From contig NZ_SACS01000019.1 in the NCBI RefSeq assembly GCF_004005945.1, positions 1-64,000 of the forward strand: a stretch of DNA of 64,000 nucleotides, read 5' to 3'. This document shows, in pieces, positions 52,021 to 61,305 of this stretch. The stretch is from Rheinheimera riviphila. GTDB lineage: Bacteria > Pseudomonadota > Gammaproteobacteria > Enterobacterales > Alteromonadaceae. Both the position numbers and the translations under genes were made by a program. Positions within the stretch are counted from its first letter, which is position 1. Every line of letters starts with the position of its first letter. The notes below the pieces were generated by a model, which worked only from the letters and a program-made list of their open reading frames with translations, had not been told where the DNA came from and ran no database searches.

Positions 52021-53573
52021 CAGTTGTTGCTCCGTAAAAAGGTCACTGTTGGCAGTTGCACCCGCCGCCACAATGCAGTTGTTGTTTTTATGGTTCGTGT
52101 TGGTGTTGTCTCGTCGCCCACCGCACCTATTTCATCTCCAGACTCGCTTGCTGCCAGCCAGGCAATCGTTTGCAATTGTTGCTCGTTAATATCGGCATGG
52201 ACGTCACCCTCACAAGCAATTTTCAGGTAGGTAACCAACTCCTCCAACCCATATTGCAGTGGATACTGCCCGACGATTTCGGCCAAGGTGACTTGTCCGC
52301 AGCTCTGTTGCAGGCAGGTCAAGATGTTGCGTTCCAGCTGCCGCTCGTCAATATGACTTAACGCAAACAGCGCGGTTAAATCCACATCTGCCGCTCCATT
52401 CGGGTTCACATCGGTCTGACTAAAACTTTCGCTTTGATTAGGTTGATACAGTTGCCTGCTGAACACCGGTTCGATGTCGGCATGCCAACCAGCAATACTG
52501 CAAAAAGGCGTCTGTGCTGTTTTGATGTTGCTCTGGTGTACCCGCGCTTGATAAGCGTGCGCCTTGGCTTCGAACTCACGAATCAGCTCCAGAATACGCC
52601 GGTTGTCCTGTGATTGTTCCTGAATGTACCGGCGCAGTTGATCCGTAATTTGCTGGCGGGTTTGATTCACTTTGTTGCCAGCCTCGAGTAAATATTTATA
52701 CAGATGGCTGAGCAAGCTATCGCGCTGTAACAACTCTTTGGCCTGATCTTGCGTCAGCAACGCCTGCAGGTTTTTACGCATACCATCCCGTAGTTGTGGT
52801 GTCATCAGCAGTTCAAAAAAGCTGCTGAATGATTGGCCTTCATCTGAAGCTTCAATCACATCCTGGTGGCTGAACACCTGGTCAAGCACTTCTCCTTTGT
52901 GGCCGCCATTTAAGCTGATGGTTTTACGGGTTTGTTTGTCCAGACTACGAAAGTTTGCTTCCACCTGCCGGAAATCGCCCAATAACTGCCGTGATACATC
53001 GGCCAGTAAAAACAGCCGTTCGCGGATTTGCGTGTTACTAAAACCGGCATCTTGCCCCAGTTCGACCGCAATAATTTGCTGCTCCAGTTCTGTTTTGCGT
53101 TGCTGTAATGCCAGTAATCGACTGCTTTGATCGGTACTGCTGCCTTCCACCAGGCTGTTGATCATCTCAAGCAGCAGTTTTAACCGTGATTCAGTGCCGA
53201 CAAACTGGCGGCCTTGCATCTCTTCCAGATAGCGCAGGGCTTTTTCGACGTCCGGCAATAAATCGCATTCAGGTTCATCATTGTGTTGTGGCAGATATTT
53301 GCGTAAATAGCCGCCACGGCTGTTGACCCAGTCATCCAGATAAGCTTTGGCACTTTTGGGGTAGCGCTCGTCGCCATGCAGTTCGGCGATTTCAAACAGG
53401 TGCTGATCAAGTAAAGCGACGAGCTGCTGGTAGGGCACACTGCGCTGATTGGACTGAATAAAAGCCCGGTGGAAAAAACTGGCCAGCAACGAAAAATGCG
53501 GCGAGCGTAGCAGCTTGAGCGCCAGACTTTGCTCTTTAAACTGGTCGAAATAGTCGTAATTGAGCGCGGTCAT
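52020..53573 (-). CDS. jetA: Wadjet protein JetA (DUF3375)
   Basis: A 517-residue protein of DUF3375, the kleisin-like (MukF) subunit. Characteristic segments are the opening YDYFDQFKEQSLALKLLRSPHFSLLASFFHRAF, GGYLRKYLP, and a helical middle with RRYIQEQSQDNRRILELI. The C-terminal part (ADVDLTALFALSHIDERQLERNI) is winged-helix-like. It overlaps the WYL regulator stop by ATGA, so regulator and effector genes share one transcript. Confidence 0.93.
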   Translation of the reverse strand: MTALNYDYFDQFKEQSLALKLLRSPHFSLLASFFHRAFIQSNQRSVPYQQLVALLDQHLFEIAELHGDERYPKSAKAYLDDWVNSRGGYLRKYLPQHNDEPECDLLPDVEKALRYLEEMQGRQFVGTESRLKLLLEMINSLVEGSSTDQSSRLLALQQRKTELEQQIIAVELGQDAGFSNTQIRERLFLLADVSRQLLGDFRQVEANFRSLDKQTRKTISLNGGHKGEVLDQVFSHQDVIEASDEGQSFSSFFELLMTPQLRDGMRKNLQALLTQDQAKELLQRDSLLSHLYKYLLEAGNKVNQTRQQITDQLRRYIQEQSQDNRRILELIREFEAKAHAYQARVHQSNIKTAQTPFCSIAGWHADIEPVFSRQLYQPNQSESFSQTDVNPNGAADVDLTALFALSHIDERQLERNILTCLQQSCGQVTLAEIVGQYPLQYGLEELVTYLKIACEGDVHADINEQQLQTIAWLAASESGDEIGAVGDETTPTRTIKTTTALWRRVQLPTVTFLRSNN

Positions 53574-54472
53574 CGCAAGTTTGCTCCCGGAAACAAAGTC
53601 AAATCAGCTACTTGTGTAAGTATCTGGTGATCTGCCAACGCCAGTGGATATTGTCGGCAATCAAGACTGGCGTCCGGCGAACAATCGACCTGCCATTGTT
53701 GCAGCAGATAACCTAGCACTGCGGCGCGCACTTCGAGCACCAAGCGGCCTTGCTGCATGTTGTAATCCAAGGCAATCGCTTGCGGGTATTGGTGGCCTGG
53801 GTGGGGTTGCAGTGTGATCTGACAAATTTGTTGCCAGACGGCATCGGCGCCGCGTTGTTGTTGCGGCAGAATTTCACTTTCGATGCGACGCACTTGCAGC
53901 AGCCGGTTCAGCACAAAATCGCGAAATTCGCCATGTTTGCGGTCAAAAGCCCGCAAGTGCCAGCGATGACCGTTATTCACCAGCGTATGCGGCACCAGTT
54001 CGCGCTCCTGCTCACCCGAGCTTAAAGAAACATACCGGCAATGCACGGCTTGTTGCAGATAAATAGCTTGCAGCACCACCGGCACTAATCCACAGCGTGG
54101 CCGTAGCAGCCGGATCGCGTCCAGACTGTAGCTGTGGTGTTGTAAACGTGCGGGCAGGCAGTCGCTGGCGCTGTCGCTCAGGCGACTCAGCAGCACTGCA
54201 TCATTGTGGCTGAATAAGGGGCTAAATGCTGCCGTGCGGTAGTACAGCTTGGTGTGGTGTTTGAGTTCGAGGTTAGCGGGGGCCAGTTCTTTGTAAAGTG
54301 CAAGATCTCTGGTGCAGGAAGCCAGGCCAGTCTGAAACTGGGCAATTAAATCGGCGCGGGCAATTTCGCCAAAATAATTCAGACAAAAATCAATAAAAAG
54401 TAGCCTTTGCTGTTGAGCTTGTGTGAGCTGTGCTTGTGTTAGCAGTTCCAGAGTTGTCGTTGCGCTTTGCAT
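53570..54472 (-). CDS. WYL-domain regulator of the Wadjet operon
   Basis: A 300-residue protein. A winged helix N-terminus (about 1-95: QRLLFIDFCLNYFGEIARADLIAQFQTGLASCTRDLALYKEL) precedes a WYL domain at about 130-210 (AIYLQQAVHCRYVSLSSGEQERELVPHTLVNNGHRWHLRAFDR) and a WCX-like tail. The layout matches BrxR/CapW regulators that silence phage and plasmid defence operons. The first gene of the operon, it overlaps jetA by four bases. A perfect palindrome over its promoter suggests self-repression. The ligand is unknown; cyclic nucleotides or nucleic acid are proposed for relatives. Confidence 0.87.
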   Translation of the reverse strand: MQSATTTLELLTQAQLTQAQQQRLLFIDFCLNYFGEIARADLIAQFQTGLASCTRDLALYKELAPANLELKHHTKLYYRTAAFSPLFSHNDAVLLSRLSDSASDCLPARLQHHSYSLDAIRLLRPRCGLVPVVLQAIYLQQAVHCRYVSLSSGEQERELVPHTLVNNGHRWHLRAFDRKHGEFRDFVLNRLLQVRRIESEILPQQQRGADAVWQQICQITLQPHPGHQYPQAIALDYNMQQGRLVLEVRAAVLGYLLQQWQVDCSPDASLDCRQYPLALADHQILTQVADLTLFPGANLR

Positions 54473-54507
54473 TATCGAGGAGCCTTACCCATGAGAAGAC
54501 GAAAATC

Positions 54508-54550
54508 AGCATAACATGAAATCATAATGATGCAATCAATTTGATTGCAT
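54508..54550 (-). promoter_or_regulatory. Palindromic operator overlapping the WYL/jet promoter
   Basis: Arms ATGCAATCAA (54530-54539) and TTGATTGCAT (54541-54550) form a perfect inverted repeat around one central base. On the minus strand TTGCAT (54530-54535) serves as a -35, followed after 16 bases by the extended -10 TGTTATGCT (TATGCT at 54508-54513). The operator thus covers the -35, ideal for repression by the WYL protein. It also lies upstream of the divergent gene at 54679. Confidence 0.75.
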
Positions 54551-54678
54551 ATCAGCTCACTTTTACTGTTGTGCTGTTTCTACGGCTGTTGGCGGCTTTT
54601 TCGGCTGCGAATGACCTGCAAGGTTGATAAACTCAGCTGTAGTTTTGCAATCCTCTTTTTGACAATCATCGGACCACC

Positions 54679-55596
54679 ATGAATATCAATGACATCCTGC
54701 AACAATTCGCTGATACCGCCGAACAATCTTTTTTTCCAGAAGCTGCGATACAAGAAGCGAAAGCGCAATGGCCGCAATTCTGGCCCGCTATTGACGCGCT
54801 GATGGACCAATTTATAGCAGGGAACGGGCTGCGTGAGGCCCAGTCCCAACAGCTGTTTTTTGGGCTGATGCTGATGGCTGATCTGCCTTTTTATCCGGCC
54901 GCCGATAAGTTTTTTCAGCTATGTGATGTGGATGATGACGACGATTCAGACTTGGATTTATTACTGGGCGATGCGCTTACTGAATATTTACCGACATTTT
55001 TTTATGTCATGGCCAAAGGTGCGTCGCAACCGCTGATCCAGTTGCTGCACAGCGATAAAGCGGGCTTGTATGTCAAAACTGGAGCAATGCAGGCATTGTT
55101 TGCGCAACTTGGAATGTTGCAATCAACGGCAGATGCAGAAACGGCTCAACCATTACAAGCCATCATTGCTGACGCCATTCCGTTGATGATCCAGCAGATG
55201 GAAAAGCAGAAACAATATTTTGCTTTGGGTCGGTTGGCATATTTTTGCATTGCCTTTGGCTTGGATCAGTTCAAAACTCAATTTCAGCAGTTACTGATGC
55301 AGAATAAACTGGACTTATTTGGCTCGACCAGTCGTGAAGTGAGTCGGTGGGAATTGAGCACGATCAGGAAACCGCTGGCATCAGAACAAGTAACAACATC
55401 CTTTGATCTGATGGTGTTAAAAAAATGGGCTGGGTTTCAAACTCCGGAGGAGCTGGAACAAAGGAGGTTACGCTTACGGGAGGCTACTGCTGCTATGTTC
55501 CCACCAGCAAAACTTGTCACGAAGGCGCTGGTCGGTCGCAATGATCCCTGCCCATGTGGTAGTGGCAAAAAATACAAAAAATGTTGTTTGCAGTGA
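54679..55596 (+). CDS. DUF1186-like protein with C-terminal SEC-C motif
   Basis: A 305-residue soluble protein. The first 250 residues are helical and leucine/glutamine rich with an acidic run (DVDDDDDSDLDLLLGDAL), resembling DUF1186, a repeat-like helical family. The C-terminus GRNDPCPCGSGKKYKKCC is a complete SEC-C zinc motif, as at the end of SecA, often involved in protein or nucleic-acid contact. Function is unknown. It is divergent from the WYL/Wadjet operon and shares its operator-containing intergenic region; the next gene follows 110 bases downstream. Confidence 0.8.
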   Translation: MNINDILQQFADTAEQSFFPEAAIQEAKAQWPQFWPAIDALMDQFIAGNGLREAQSQQLFFGLMLMADLPFYPAADKFFQLCDVDDDDDSDLDLLLGDALTEYLPTFFYVMAKGASQPLIQLLHSDKAGLYVKTGAMQALFAQLGMLQSTADAETAQPLQAIIADAIPLMIQQMEKQKQYFALGRLAYFCIAFGLDQFKTQFQQLLMQNKLDLFGSTSREVSRWELSTIRKPLASEQVTTSFDLMVLKKWAGFQTPEELEQRRLRLREATAAMFPPAKLVTKALVGRNDPCPCGSGKKYKKCCLQ

Positions 55597-55706
55597 TATT
55601 GTTTACTGTGATGTAGCGGCCGCGAGCTGCCAGTGTGTTGTCGCTCGCTTCAACACCATCCACTGCGAATATCGGTCGGCGACAAAAATTACGGGTAAAA
55701 TCTGAA

Positions 55707-57911
55707 ATGAACGAACTACAACCAAAAGACCAGCAGGCATTAACAACTTTATTGACCCAGCTTGATAAGTCAGCCAAGGCGAATAAGGCGGATAAGTTTA
55801 GCCCAACGGGGCATGAGTCGTTCTTGGAACAGCCCGCTGTGGCGTTGCATTTGATTGCAGTGTTGCTCACCAGCAGTGGTCTGTTGAATGAGCAGCAACA
55901 GGAACATCGCGGCATGTTGTTGCAGTACAGTTTAAAGATGTGCCTGACGAATGATGAACTTAGTGCGGCAGCTATTGCTGAATTTCAGCAGATGATTGAG
56001 CAGCAGCTTCGTCAGTACCTTCACACGCAGCTAAAACCAGACTTTCCGGTACTGCGGGCGCTGATAAACATTCTGTTCCGGGCAGAAATTTTGATCAGTG
56101 ACGCGCTGCTGGCGCAGATTAATCAGGCGGAATACCCACAACCTGGTGATTCGGCCGAGTTTAGCGAAGAGGTGCTACACCACCTTTTGGCCGATATTGC
56201 CGCTGAATGCCAGGATGCCAGTCTGTATGAGCTGACAGATTTTTTATTTGAACAATTCAGTCAGTTACCACCCGAAGTGGCACCGATGATTGCGATGATG
56301 ATGTTGCAAGCCACCGATGAAAAACTGCGTAGCAGCGCCACCTTATTTTTACTCCACCCCCATCCGTTGTTCCGAAAAGCGATGTTGGATGCATTACCGT
56401 CATTGGCGCAAAAAAAATTACTGCGCTCGACAGATTTACAGCGGCTGGTTTGGTTACGAAACTGGCTGCAACAAGATGCCCATCCAACACTCGACCGTTG
56501 TATCAAGTTGTTGCAGCGCCAACAGTTGCCCGCGGCGCCAGTTGCCGAAAAAGTGACAATTACTGCAGTTACAGCGACGCCAATGGATAACAGCGGTGCC
56601 ATGATGCTGATTGTCGAGTTGAAGCAAGACCGTCATTTTTTGCTGTTTTCATTTATGCTTAAACAAGGTGATGGCATCAAAGATGCGTTTATTACACCAC
56701 CTTTAACCCGCAAAAACCTGAATGAGATGAAGTCGAATATCCAAGGTGAAATGCCGGTGGTGGCCATTGATCACGAGGTGATGGTGGCGTTGCTTGAGCA
56801 TTTCCTGCTGACCAGTCGCGAACAACATCGGTTGCCGCTGGCGCTGTTTTTATTCAGAGAATTAACCGCAGACGTCTGGGGTGTTCCACATGCCATCACT
56901 GAAGCACAAGTCAGAAGTGCCTTGATCGGCCAGAAAAACCGCAAAAACAAATTGGCGCTGATCGAGTTTCTGGCTGGCTGGGCAAAACCATCAAACCAGT
57001 CCAAACAGGACCTTGCCACCTTTATCAATACCCAGATGGAGCCGATGCGGGAAGTCTGGCGTGAACGTTTTTTAGTGACTGCGTTAGTGTTTGCAAAAAC
57101 AGCCAATGATATGCAGCAACTGTTTCAGGCCGCGATGGATATCGCCGTTGGACTGCCATTGATTGGCATCGACGCCATCAAAGAGATTGCCATCCATAGC
57201 CTTGGTCAGTTACATCAAGCCGATGACCTGTTGCAACAATTGTTGGCTATAAACGGCTTGGATATTGACGATTTGAAGCAGGATATGGCTGCCGAATTGG
57301 ACGACCTTTCAGATATTTTTGACCTGGGTTTACCGGAGCTTGATCCGACCAAGCGGATAAAACGCGCGGTATATCAGCTGAAAATTCAGCTCAAAGGCAG
57401 TAAACCGGTGATCAGCCGAACTTTGCAGGTGATGAATACGGTGAGTCTGGAATCTTTGCACGAAATTCTGCAAATTGCGCTGGGCTGGGAGATGGAGCAC
57501 AGTTATGAATTCAAAAATGCCGAGCTCAGTTTTGTGCCGCCCTGGTTCGAATTCGCCGATGGGTCTTTTTACAGTAGCTATGGTCAACTACGCGATTTGC
57601 TGAAAAATCAGGGCGATAAGATGACTTATGTCTATGATTTTGGCGATTGGTGGGAACATCAGATCACTTTGGAAAAAGTACTGCCGGCCGGGCGTAGCAA
57701 TACGCCGACACAGCTATTAAAAGCCAAAGGTGAATGTCCGCCGGAAGATATTGGTGGCATCGCTTTTTACAATCATATTCGGGCTGTGTTAACCGATCCA
57801 ACCCATCAGGACCATAAAAAATTCTGCCGCAAATATAAGATTAAATCCGGCACCTGGGATGCCGATTTTGTTGATATCGAAGAAATTAATCAGTGGTTGC
57901 AGTCGGAATAA
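55707..57911 (+). CDS. Large protein with C-terminal pRiA4b ORF-3-like domain
   Basis: A 734-residue soluble protein. The first 575 residues are mostly helical and unrecognised, with repeated LLxLLxQLxQ patterns like those of the preceding gene. The last 180 residues (AVYQLKIQLKGSKPVISRTLQVMNTVSLESLHEILQIALGWEMEHSYEF; MTYVYDFGDWWEHQITLEKVL; CPPEDIGGIAFYNHI) form the plasmid pRiA4b ORF-3-like domain. That domain occurs in mobile-element and plasmid genes but has no assigned activity. The ATG at 55707 is preferred to 55635. Together with the previous gene it makes a two-gene unit beside Wadjet. Confidence 0.8.
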   Translation: MNELQPKDQQALTTLLTQLDKSAKANKADKFSPTGHESFLEQPAVALHLIAVLLTSSGLLNEQQQEHRGMLLQYSLKMCLTNDELSAAAIAEFQQMIEQQLRQYLHTQLKPDFPVLRALINILFRAEILISDALLAQINQAEYPQPGDSAEFSEEVLHHLLADIAAECQDASLYELTDFLFEQFSQLPPEVAPMIAMMMLQATDEKLRSSATLFLLHPHPLFRKAMLDALPSLAQKKLLRSTDLQRLVWLRNWLQQDAHPTLDRCIKLLQRQQLPAAPVAEKVTITAVTATPMDNSGAMMLIVELKQDRHFLLFSFMLKQGDGIKDAFITPPLTRKNLNEMKSNIQGEMPVVAIDHEVMVALLEHFLLTSREQHRLPLALFLFRELTADVWGVPHAITEAQVRSALIGQKNRKNKLALIEFLAGWAKPSNQSKQDLATFINTQMEPMREVWRERFLVTALVFAKTANDMQQLFQAAMDIAVGLPLIGIDAIKEIAIHSLGQLHQADDLLQQLLAINGLDIDDLKQDMAAELDDLSDIFDLGLPELDPTKRIKRAVYQLKIQLKGSKPVISRTLQVMNTVSLESLHEILQIALGWEMEHSYEFKNAELSFVPPWFEFADGSFYSSYGQLRDLLKNQGDKMTYVYDFGDWWEHQITLEKVLPAGRSNTPTQLLKAKGECPPEDIGGIAFYNHIRAVLTDPTHQDHKKFCRKYKIKSGTWDADFVDIEEINQWLQSE

Positions 57912-57994
57912 ATTTGGCGCAAGGCGGCACTTGCTGAATTCTCAACAATACTGTTGCTGTCGTGGTCGCAAAACAATGGAATTTTGGAGGAATG

Positions 57995-58996
57995 ATGATT
58001 AAAGCTTATGCCGCATTGGCGCCGGCAGCGGACTTGACGCTGATAGAGTACGATCCTGGTCCGCTGGGTCGGCAAGATGTTGAAATTGATGTCGATTATT
58101 GCGGTATTTGTCATTCAGACTTGTCGATGATCGATAACGAATGGGGCATGTCGAGTTATCCTTTGGTTGCCGGGCATGAAGTGGTTGGGCGTATTGCTGC
58201 CGTGGGGGCGGATGTCAGCCATCTGACACTTGGGCAAGTGGTTGGGCTTGGCTGGCATAGTGGTTATTGTCAGGTCTGTGCCAGTTGCGGCAGTGGTGAT
58301 CAGAATTTATGCGCCGGGGCACAAGGCACTATTGTCGGGCGCCATGGTGGTTTTGCTGACAAAGTCCGCGCTCACGCATCAAGTGTGGTGCCGTTACCGG
58401 CCGGGATGGATGCTAAAACCGCCGGGCCATTATTTTGTGGTGGCATCACGGTGTTTAATCCAATGGTGCAGTTTGAGGTGAAAGCGACCGACAAAGTCGC
58501 AGTGATTGGCATCGGTGGGTTGGGTCATCTTGCTTTGCAATTTTTACGAGCCTGGGGCTGTGAAGTGACAGCCTTTAGCTCCAGCGATAGCAAAACTTTG
58601 GAGGCAAAAGAGTTGGGTGCGCATCACTGCATCAATTCCAGAAATGCCGAAGAAATTGCCGCCGCCGCCGGACGTTTTGATTTTATCCTGACCACGGTCA
58701 ACGTGAAGCTTGATTGGAACCTGTATCTTTCGACGTTAAAACCCAAAGGCCGTTTGCATTTTGTCGGGGCAACGCTGGAGCCTTTGGATCTCAACGTGTT
58801 CAGCCTGATTATGGCGCAGCGATCGGTATCGGGATCGCCGGTTGGTAGCCCGGCAACCATCAAGAAAATGCTGGATTTTGCGCTGCAACACGAGATTAAA
58901 CCGGTGGTTGAGACTTTTAAATTTGCGCAAATTAACGAAGCAATGGCGCATTTAAAAAGTGGTAAGGCAAGATATCGGATAGTCTTAGAAAGGTAA
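57995..58996 (+). CDS. ahr: NADPH-dependent aldehyde reductase Ahr (zinc alcohol dehydrogenase)
   Basis: A 333-residue medium-chain zinc dehydrogenase, close in sequence pattern to E. coli Ahr/YjgB: YDPGPLGRQDVEIDVDYCGICHSDLSMIDNEWGMSSYPLVAGHEVVG. Catalytic zinc ligands are Cys in CGICHSD, His/Glu in GHE, and a later Cys; the structural zinc is bound by CQVCASCGSGDQNLC. The Rossmann motif is VAVIGIGGLGHLALQFL. It reduces broad aldehydes with NADPH. GGAGG lies before two ATGs; 57995 has the better spacing. Confidence 0.93.
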   Translation: MIKAYAALAPAADLTLIEYDPGPLGRQDVEIDVDYCGICHSDLSMIDNEWGMSSYPLVAGHEVVGRIAAVGADVSHLTLGQVVGLGWHSGYCQVCASCGSGDQNLCAGAQGTIVGRHGGFADKVRAHASSVVPLPAGMDAKTAGPLFCGGITVFNPMVQFEVKATDKVAVIGIGGLGHLALQFLRAWGCEVTAFSSSDSKTLEAKELGAHHCINSRNAEEIAAAAGRFDFILTTVNVKLDWNLYLSTLKPKGRLHFVGATLEPLDLNVFSLIMAQRSVSGSPVGSPATIKKMLDFALQHEIKPVVETFKFAQINEAMAHLKSGKARYRIVLER

Positions 58997-59075
58997 CATT
59001 TACGGCTGACAACGCTTTGGAATTTGCGTTGTCAGCCTAAATAGTAAAAACGTCTAGAACAGCCAGCAAAACGAC

Positions 59076-59930
59076 TTAGCCTTTTGGCTGTTTCAGCTGA
59101 TAAGCCTGCACCGAATTCCCCAGGAAAGTCGGTACATACAGAATTTGTTTGGCGCTATCCCAGCCAATATCGGCGGTATTGAGTTTGTGCGGCCGGTTAT
59201 CCAGCAATAAGTCGAGCTTGCCGTCGGCATGCACATAGTAGATTAAGCCTGCCCAGCAACTGACAATAAAATCACCATTGCCGACATGTTCTACACCATC
59301 GGCACGCTCAGCAAATCCTTGGGCAACAATAGTTAAATTGCCTTGAGCGTCAGCTTTAAACAGCTTATCGCCAGCCCCGATAAAAAGCTGCTCACCAACA
59401 AAAGTCAGGCCATTGGCCGCTTCAACGTTTTCCAGCCAGGGACTGAGTTTGTTCTGCTGCAACCGGTACAGCCGGTTTTTGCGGGTATCGGACACATAAA
59501 CCGTCCCCTGTGGATCAACGGCCACATCGTTCAGAAATACCGAGTCCGGCGCGCTGATTTTTTCCAGCACTTTGGCAGTTTCGATATCGATCACCACCAG
59601 TTCGGTGAGATCGGCGACATACAATTTGCCCTGAAAACTGGCTAAGCCTTTGGGTGCATTAAGACCACGCAGCCAGTCGTGCTGGCGGATACTGCCATCG
59701 ACATTGAGTAAAGCAATGCCGCCCTGACCATCCGCCGCATTGCCCTGGCCGTCAATTTCTGACACAAACAGCGTTGGTGATTTTGCGGCAGTGCCCAGCA
59801 ATACCGATTCCGGGATCCGCAAATCTTTGGTATGCCAAAGCGGTTCAAGTTGAGGTGTTGCGGTAACTGGCAGCGCCAAAGCGCAGCTTAGTAAAACGAA
59901 TGATGTGAGTGACATTGACTTGATTGACAT
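59076..59930 (-). CDS. Exported SMP-30/gluconolactonase-like beta-propeller
   Basis: A 284-residue exported protein (signal SLTSFVLLSCALALPVTA). Repeated blades include NVDGSIRQHDWLRGLNAPKGLASFQGKLYVADLTELVVIDIE, FLNDVAVDPQGTVYVSDTRKNRLYRL, and ERADGVEHVGNGDFIVSCWAGLIYYV. The pattern fits the SMP-30/NHL propeller superfamily, which includes lactonases. Substrate is unknown. AAGG precedes the ATG at 59930. It lies behind a secreted hydrolase and Ohr on the same strand and may belong to the same stress response. Confidence 0.8.
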   Translation of the reverse strand: MSIKSMSLTSFVLLSCALALPVTATPQLEPLWHTKDLRIPESVLLGTAAKSPTLFVSEIDGQGNAADGQGGIALLNVDGSIRQHDWLRGLNAPKGLASFQGKLYVADLTELVVIDIETAKVLEKISAPDSVFLNDVAVDPQGTVYVSDTRKNRLYRLQQNKLSPWLENVEAANGLTFVGEQLFIGAGDKLFKADAQGNLTIVAQGFAERADGVEHVGNGDFIVSCWAGLIYYVHADGKLDLLLDNRPHKLNTADIGWDSAKQILYVPTFLGNSVQAYQLKQPKG

Positions 59931-60117
59931 CGTCGACCTTCTTGTGATGTAGCTGCTTGATGGAGTGAACCCCGAAATAACCAAGGTAACCAATAATGCT
60001 GAAAAAAGCGATGTGTATCAAAAATGGAAAAGCAGCCGCTGAAAATCGGCGGCTGCGGTGGTTAAGAAGGGAACTGATTGCCTGGCAACAAAGTGATTGC
60101 AACAGTTATTGCAACAG

Positions 60118-61170
60118 TTATTGCAAATGCACCTTTAATGCCTGGCCAGCTTGATCCAGCTGCATTTGTACCGCCGGGACTTCGCTCAGCACATTGAGCA
60201 AGCCAAAGTCATGGATCATGCCGTTGTAGCGTACCGACGTCACTTTTACGCCAGCCTGATTCAGTTTCACCGCGTAAGCTTCACCTTCATCACGCAGCAC
60301 ATCCAGTTCGGCGGTTTGCACTAATGCAGGCGGTAACCCTTTCAGTTGCTCGACACTGGCACGCAGTGGTGAAGCGTAAATCTCGGCACGCTCGGCTGGA
60401 TTGGTGGTGTAACTATCCCAGAACCAACGCATCATGTTACGGCTTAAGAAATAACCTTGTTGAAAATGTTGGTACGACGCATTGTCAAAGTTGGCGTCGG
60501 TCACCGGCCATAATAACAGCTGGAATTTCAGGTTTGGTGTGCCAGCAGCTTTGGCTTTCAGTGCAACCACTGCCGCCATATTACCGCCGACGCTGTTACC
60601 GGCCACCGCCAGGCGCTGACCATCAACCTGAATTTCGGCGCCATGTTCTGCCACCCATTTGGTTGCGGCATAGGCCTGGTTAATCGCCGTTGGGTATTTG
60701 GCTTCCGGCGAAGGTGTGTAATCCACATACACAGCGGCAGCGCCGGAGCGGCTGACTAAATCGCGGATTAAGCGTTCGTGGGTTGGAAAATCACCTAACA
60801 CCCAGCCACCGCCGTGGAAAAACATAAAAGCGGGCAGGGTACCTGTGCTACCGGCAGGCCGGACTATCACCAGCTTCAGCTTTTCGCCATTGAGCGTAAG
60901 CCATTTTTCACTGACATCGGCTGCCGGTAATTTTGCGCCAGCTTGGGCACCGCTTAATACAGCGCGGGCGTCTTTTGGACTCAGTTGTTCCAGTGGCGTG
61001 CCACCGCCTTGTGCCAAGGCATTTAAAAAAGTGGCGGTGGTTTGTTCAACTCTTGGAAATTCTGCAGCGGAAGTGACTGTTTCTGCGGCAAATATGACCT
61101 GGCTGGCGACAGCTGACACCAGAGTGAAAGCCAACATGCTGCGGCGGAAAGTACGGTTTAAAAGTTTCAT
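60118..61170 (-). CDS. Exported alpha/beta hydrolase (HSL/esterase type)
   Basis: A 350-residue secreted esterase with a signal peptide (RRSMLAFTLVSAVASQVIFA). The oxyanion hole is FFHGGGWVLGDFPTHERL, the nucleophile motif AVAGNSVGGNMAAVVAL, and the C-terminal MIHDFGLLNVLSE holds the catalytic histidine, with the acid in ELDVLRDEGEAYA. These mark the hormone-sensitive-lipase family. GAGGAG precedes the ATG at 61170. An operator-like block at 61251-61272 matches that of ohr, so both genes may answer to one regulator. Confidence 0.9.
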   Translation of the reverse strand: MKLLNRTFRRSMLAFTLVSAVASQVIFAAETVTSAAEFPRVEQTTATFLNALAQGGGTPLEQLSPKDARAVLSGAQAGAKLPAADVSEKWLTLNGEKLKLVIVRPAGSTGTLPAFMFFHGGGWVLGDFPTHERLIRDLVSRSGAAAVYVDYTPSPEAKYPTAINQAYAATKWVAEHGAEIQVDGQRLAVAGNSVGGNMAAVVALKAKAAGTPNLKFQLLLWPVTDANFDNASYQHFQQGYFLSRNMMRWFWDSYTTNPAERAEIYASPLRASVEQLKGLPPALVQTAELDVLRDEGEAYAVKLNQAGVKVTSVRYNGMIHDFGLLNVLSEVPAVQMQLDQAGQALKVHLQ

Positions 61171-61250
61171 TCTATGCTCCTCGGTGAAAATGGTTGCTGT
61201 CGCGAATTTGTGCCGGGCAGCTGTCAAAACACAGTGCCTGAATCACATTT

Positions 61251-61272
61251 GCAGTTACTATTATCGCGATAA
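61251..61272 (-). promoter_or_regulatory. Operator-like block upstream of the hydrolase
   Basis: TTATCGCGATAA at 61261-61272 with ten preceding bases agrees at 18 of 22 positions with the block at 61745-61766. Both copies are followed by TTA-TGGTTAAAAAA-TT. It sits between ohr and the hydrolase start, where a promoter would be. Confidence 0.6.
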
Positions 61273-61305
61273 GTTAATGGTTAAAAAATTTAGGTCAAAA
61301 GGTGC

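Noticed and set aside
55707-57911. Transposase because of the pRiA4b ORF-3-like domain
   Set aside because: No DDE or other recombinase motif, no terminal repeats around it; only the C-terminal small domain is shared with mobile-element genes.
44377-57911. Integrative element with tRNA-Asp as attachment site
   Set aside because: No integrase gene and no recognisable tRNA 3' duplicate at the far side within the window; kept only as a low-interest observation.
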